Of a stretch of 22,161 nucleotides of DNA, positions 18,384-22,161 are shown one piece after another (the stretch's first letter is position 1; each line of letters starts with the position of its first letter). The DNA lies in contig LVLI01000096.1 in the NCBI GenBank assembly GCA_001687465.1, positions 1-22,161 of the forward strand, in the 5' to 3' direction. Position numbers and translations under genes: made by a program. The notes beneath the pieces are model-generated. The model was not told where the DNA came from and did not search any database. It saw nothing but the letters and a program-made list of their open reading frames with translations. Source of the stretch: Halocafeteria seosinensis. Its lineage: Eukaryota > Sar > Bigyra > Bicosoecida.

Positions 18384-18984
18384 ATTTAACCAGTTGACGG
18401 TGAAGCCGCAAGAAGCTATTGTTGTCAAACTCCACTGTAATCAAGAGACGGGGTGAAGATGACGAACTGAAGCACAAATATTCTCGAGGCGGAAAATTGA
18501 CCTGAAGGCACGCACACCTTGCTGGTTAGTCTTCCCCTGGCGCCAGTAATGCCGTAAAGCGACAGTGGTAAAGCGGGCAAAACGCCCCGCTTCCAACCAA
18601 TTGAATAAAACACACTATGTGCCGCTCTCTAGTAGAGCCCCTATCAATTGGCTGAAGACTGAAGTCATCCCCCTCAGGGACCCCCTGACGCCCGGTCCGG
18701 GCCGCCAGCCCGGCTACAGCCTAAAGGCAAGTTATGTAGCAATGCATAGCCACTTCTGTATGTTATGTTATATTGCATTGGCACGAACCGCTTCAGTTCA
18801 GATCACACGCTACTTATGGTCCGTTCAACACCGATCAGTCGAGGATTCACAAGCCGAATTTGGTAAGCCAATCTCCTTTCTTTCTTACTCATGCTATATA
18901 CCACTAAGTGTACTGTATAACTGTGTTCTGTGCGTGTTTATTACACCCCAAAGCAGCACGACGCCAGGAGCCAAGAAGACTGCA
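18384..18984. promoter_or_regulatory. Shared upstream region of exchanger copy B and the MYST gene
   Basis: Exchanger copy B (minus) and the acetyltransferase (plus) start head to head about 600 bp apart, so this stretch must contain both promoters. No TATA box or palindromic factor site stands out. It includes a strong candidate 5' intron of the MYST gene (18863-18956). Confidence 0.4.
18863..18956 (+). other. Candidate 5' intron of the MYST gene
   Basis: Donor GTAAGCC at 18863 and a pyrimidine-containing acceptor ending AAAGCAG at 18956 (94 bp). If used, an upstream ATG at 18816 would be in frame and add 25 residues (starting MVRSTPISRGF) to the acetyltransferase. Otherwise the intron lies in the 5' UTR. 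Confidence 0.5.
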
Positions 18985-20620
<1,636 letters not shown>

Positions 20621-20621
20621 T

Positions 20622-20627
20622 AATAAA
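20622..20627 (+). terminator. AATAAA just after the MYST stop
   Basis: The canonical poly(A) hexamer begins one base after the TAA stop (20618-20620). The next gene converges 120 bp downstream, so the 3' UTRs must be short or overlap. Confidence 0.35.
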
Positions 20628-20740
20628 TGACCAGACCTTAGATGTATATTCCAAGCTTTCTTCTAGTAAGAAAAGGCAAACCGTGTTTGCCGTTGTACGT
20701 TTTACTACACTGTAATAATCACAGGATACTATGGCTATAC

Positions 20741-21838
20741 CTAGAACTTGAATACCATGTCTTTGGAGTAGTTCATGTCCTTGAGCATCCCCTCTACCTC
20801 TCCTTGGTCAGACTTGCTCTTCTTGTCACCACTGATGGCTTTCATCATCCCAGGAGGCCCGCAAACCATGATTAGATGGTTTTCATCTGGGGGTGGCATA
20901 GTTTCGGCTAGCATCTGCTTGTTCGGTCTTCCTTTGTACCCGTCCCATTCCTGTGATTTAGGGCTGTCCGCTGCGTAGTACACTTTGAAGCGAGGGTGAA
21001 GCATGGCCAACGCATCCAGCCTGTTCTTCAGGATTATGTCTGCGATGAGCCAAGGAATACGTGGGTACCTGATAACACAAACAAAAACTTCACAATCTAA
21101 ACTCGAGTAGCGTACCATCTTCACTGACGTTGCAATACAAGAGCCTTATTTCCGTGTTGTCCCGAGGATCGTCCAAGAGATGCTGCAAATCCGAAAAGCG
21201 CGACAATTACACAAAGAAGTTGAGTCCAGAAGACGCACCACACCAACCTGAATGACCTGTAGCATGGGTGTGATACCACTACCTCCTGCAACAAGACCAA
21301 TGGCATTCTTCATATTCCGTTCAATTTTCATTTTCTGGAAGGGCCCCTTGACTTCTACCTCATCTCCGGGTTGCTTGTTGACCAGATGCTTGCTGACCTT
21401 CCCTTGAGGATAGCCTTTCACCACAAGATCAAAGTACCCCTTTTGGTTGTCTTTCGTTGTGGGAGTGTAAGGGCGGATGACATTCTTCCCATCAATTTCG
21501 GCCTTGGCAACGAGGCAGGATGCCGTTTCCAACCCAGTGACATGATGCTCCGAAGGCAGATCAATCCGCAGGCGCTTGGTGTCGTGCGTCAGGGGTTTGA
21601 CGTCTCGAACTTTGAATTTTTTGAAATTGTTGGGGTCCAGAGCTTGCTTAACGATGAACTTGTCATCGTCCTCATTACCTGCGTTTGCTCCATTCTGTTG
21701 CTCGGCAAACACGGTGCTGGGTGTTGTCCAGCTGCCAAAACTGGAGGCACCAAACGCCAAACTAGCCGCCGCAGCTAGAGGAGCGCCCCCACGACGAGCC
21801 CACATGGCGGCATTCTGGAAGAAAAAGCTGCCTTGCAT
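20741..21838 (-). CDS. NADH-cytochrome b5 reductase, probably mitochondrial
   Basis: Three exons (21838-21248, 21182-21116, 21039-20741; introns 65 and 76 bp) give 318 aa. The N-terminus (MQGSFFFQNAAMWARRGG, then APLAAAASLAFGASSFGSW) looks like a mitochondrial presequence followed by a membrane segment, as in the yeast Mcr1 type. The FAD domain has RPYTPT (122-127) and GKVSKHL. The NADH domain has VAGGSGITPMLQVI (183-196), CGPPGM and the C-terminal MVFKF. The enzyme transfers electrons from NADH through FAD to cytochrome b5, for lipid desaturation, sterol synthesis or redox defence. Intron 2 has two possible acceptors; the one ending CATCGCAG at 21040 keeps the frame (SEDDIILKNRLDALA). The start ATG 21838 is the first in frame after the candidate 5' UTR intron. 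Confidence 0.92.
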
Positions 21839-21870
21839 TCTCTAGATTCAGCTTCAGCAGAAATGCTAGT

Positions 21871-21940
21871 CTGGCGGAGCAATCAACCAATGTGAATGTA
21901 GGTAGGTAACCCGACGCAATGAAAGAACAAGACAACTTAC
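21871..21940 (-). other. Candidate 5' UTR intron of the cytochrome b5 reductase gene
   Basis: Donor GTAAGTTGTC and acceptor GATTGCTCCGCCAG give a 70-bp intron that would end about 32 bases before the ATG. The size fits the other introns here. The donor matches the GTAAGT consensus seen in the coding introns. Confidence 0.45.
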
Positions 21941-22110
21941 ACTTTTTTCTCCGGGGTGCTTGTGACTTGGAAATCTCGGTCAATAGCGTATTGTCTCTAT
22001 CAAACCTTTCTACCACGGTGTTGCCACTTGCTATAGCTACACTGGTTCCTTCGAACACCCAAACTTTGGTCCCAAAGTGTTGCCGAACTTGTCCCAGAAC
22101 ACGCAAAGCA

Positions 22111-22113
<3 letters not shown>

Positions 22114-22161
<48 letters not shown>
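22114..22161. repeat. (TG)24 microsatellite at the window edge
   Basis: An uninterrupted TG dinucleotide run extends to the last base and probably continues beyond the window. It lies upstream of the cytochrome b5 reductase gene. Confidence 0.98.

Noticed and set aside
21040-21071. Upstream acceptor for intron 2 of the cytochrome b5 reductase (ATCAG before GTACCC)
   Set aside because: Using it adds bases that do not match the family; the acceptor ending at 21040 gives the expected SEDDIIL sequence in frame.
21762-22106. Possible N-terminal extension of the cytochrome b5 reductase
   Set aside because: The frame differs from the reductase and includes a likely 5' UTR intron; ATG 21838 already gives a sensible mitochondrial presequence.

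Overview
The window is nuclear DNA of a eukaryote. Five protein genes can be reconstructed with GT-AG introns of 44-107 bp, the standard stop codons and no operon structure. The lineage cannot be fixed from sequence alone. An alga or similar protist is likely, because intron-rich compact genes sit beside GLUG-type and 'DDGSC'-repeat secreted proteins, MULE and hAT remnants, and AT-rich relics that resemble a Polinton or a virus.

Left part (1 to about 5.2 kb): decayed transposon territory. A 30-bp inverted repeat (1-30 and 4344-4373) encloses an unidentified ORF remnant, a frameshifted GLUG-repeat adhesin-like gene, a MULE-type transposase broken by a one-base shift, and a chromodomain ORF broken by a stop. 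A lysine- and acid-rich possible two-exon gene follows. Middle part (5.2 to 11.3 kb): a perfect 48-bp palindrome; three AT-rich ORF relics, one matching a Polinton-type integrase; a secreted DDGSC-repeat/coiled-coil gene with a frameshift (minus); an intact three-exon ubiquitin-fold protein with PPxY motifs and a C-terminal CaaX box (minus); and a hAT dimerisation fragment next to a 1.39-kb TA-flanked inverted-repeat element.

Right part (11.3 kb to the end): conserved housekeeping-type genes. Two tandem minus-strand paralogues of an NCLX/CCX-type Na+/Ca2+ exchanger (759 and 777 aa) have seven exons each with the same intron positions and phases. The second is head-to-head, about 0.6 kb apart, with a plus-strand MYST histone acetyltransferase (460 aa, Esa1/Tip60 type). 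That gene converges on a minus-strand NADH-cytochrome b5 reductase (318 aa, probably mitochondrial), with stops 120 bp apart. The window ends in a (TG)24 microsatellite. No shared pathway links the genes. The most novel item is the ubiquitin-fold protein ending in CCMIQ at 8086-8971.
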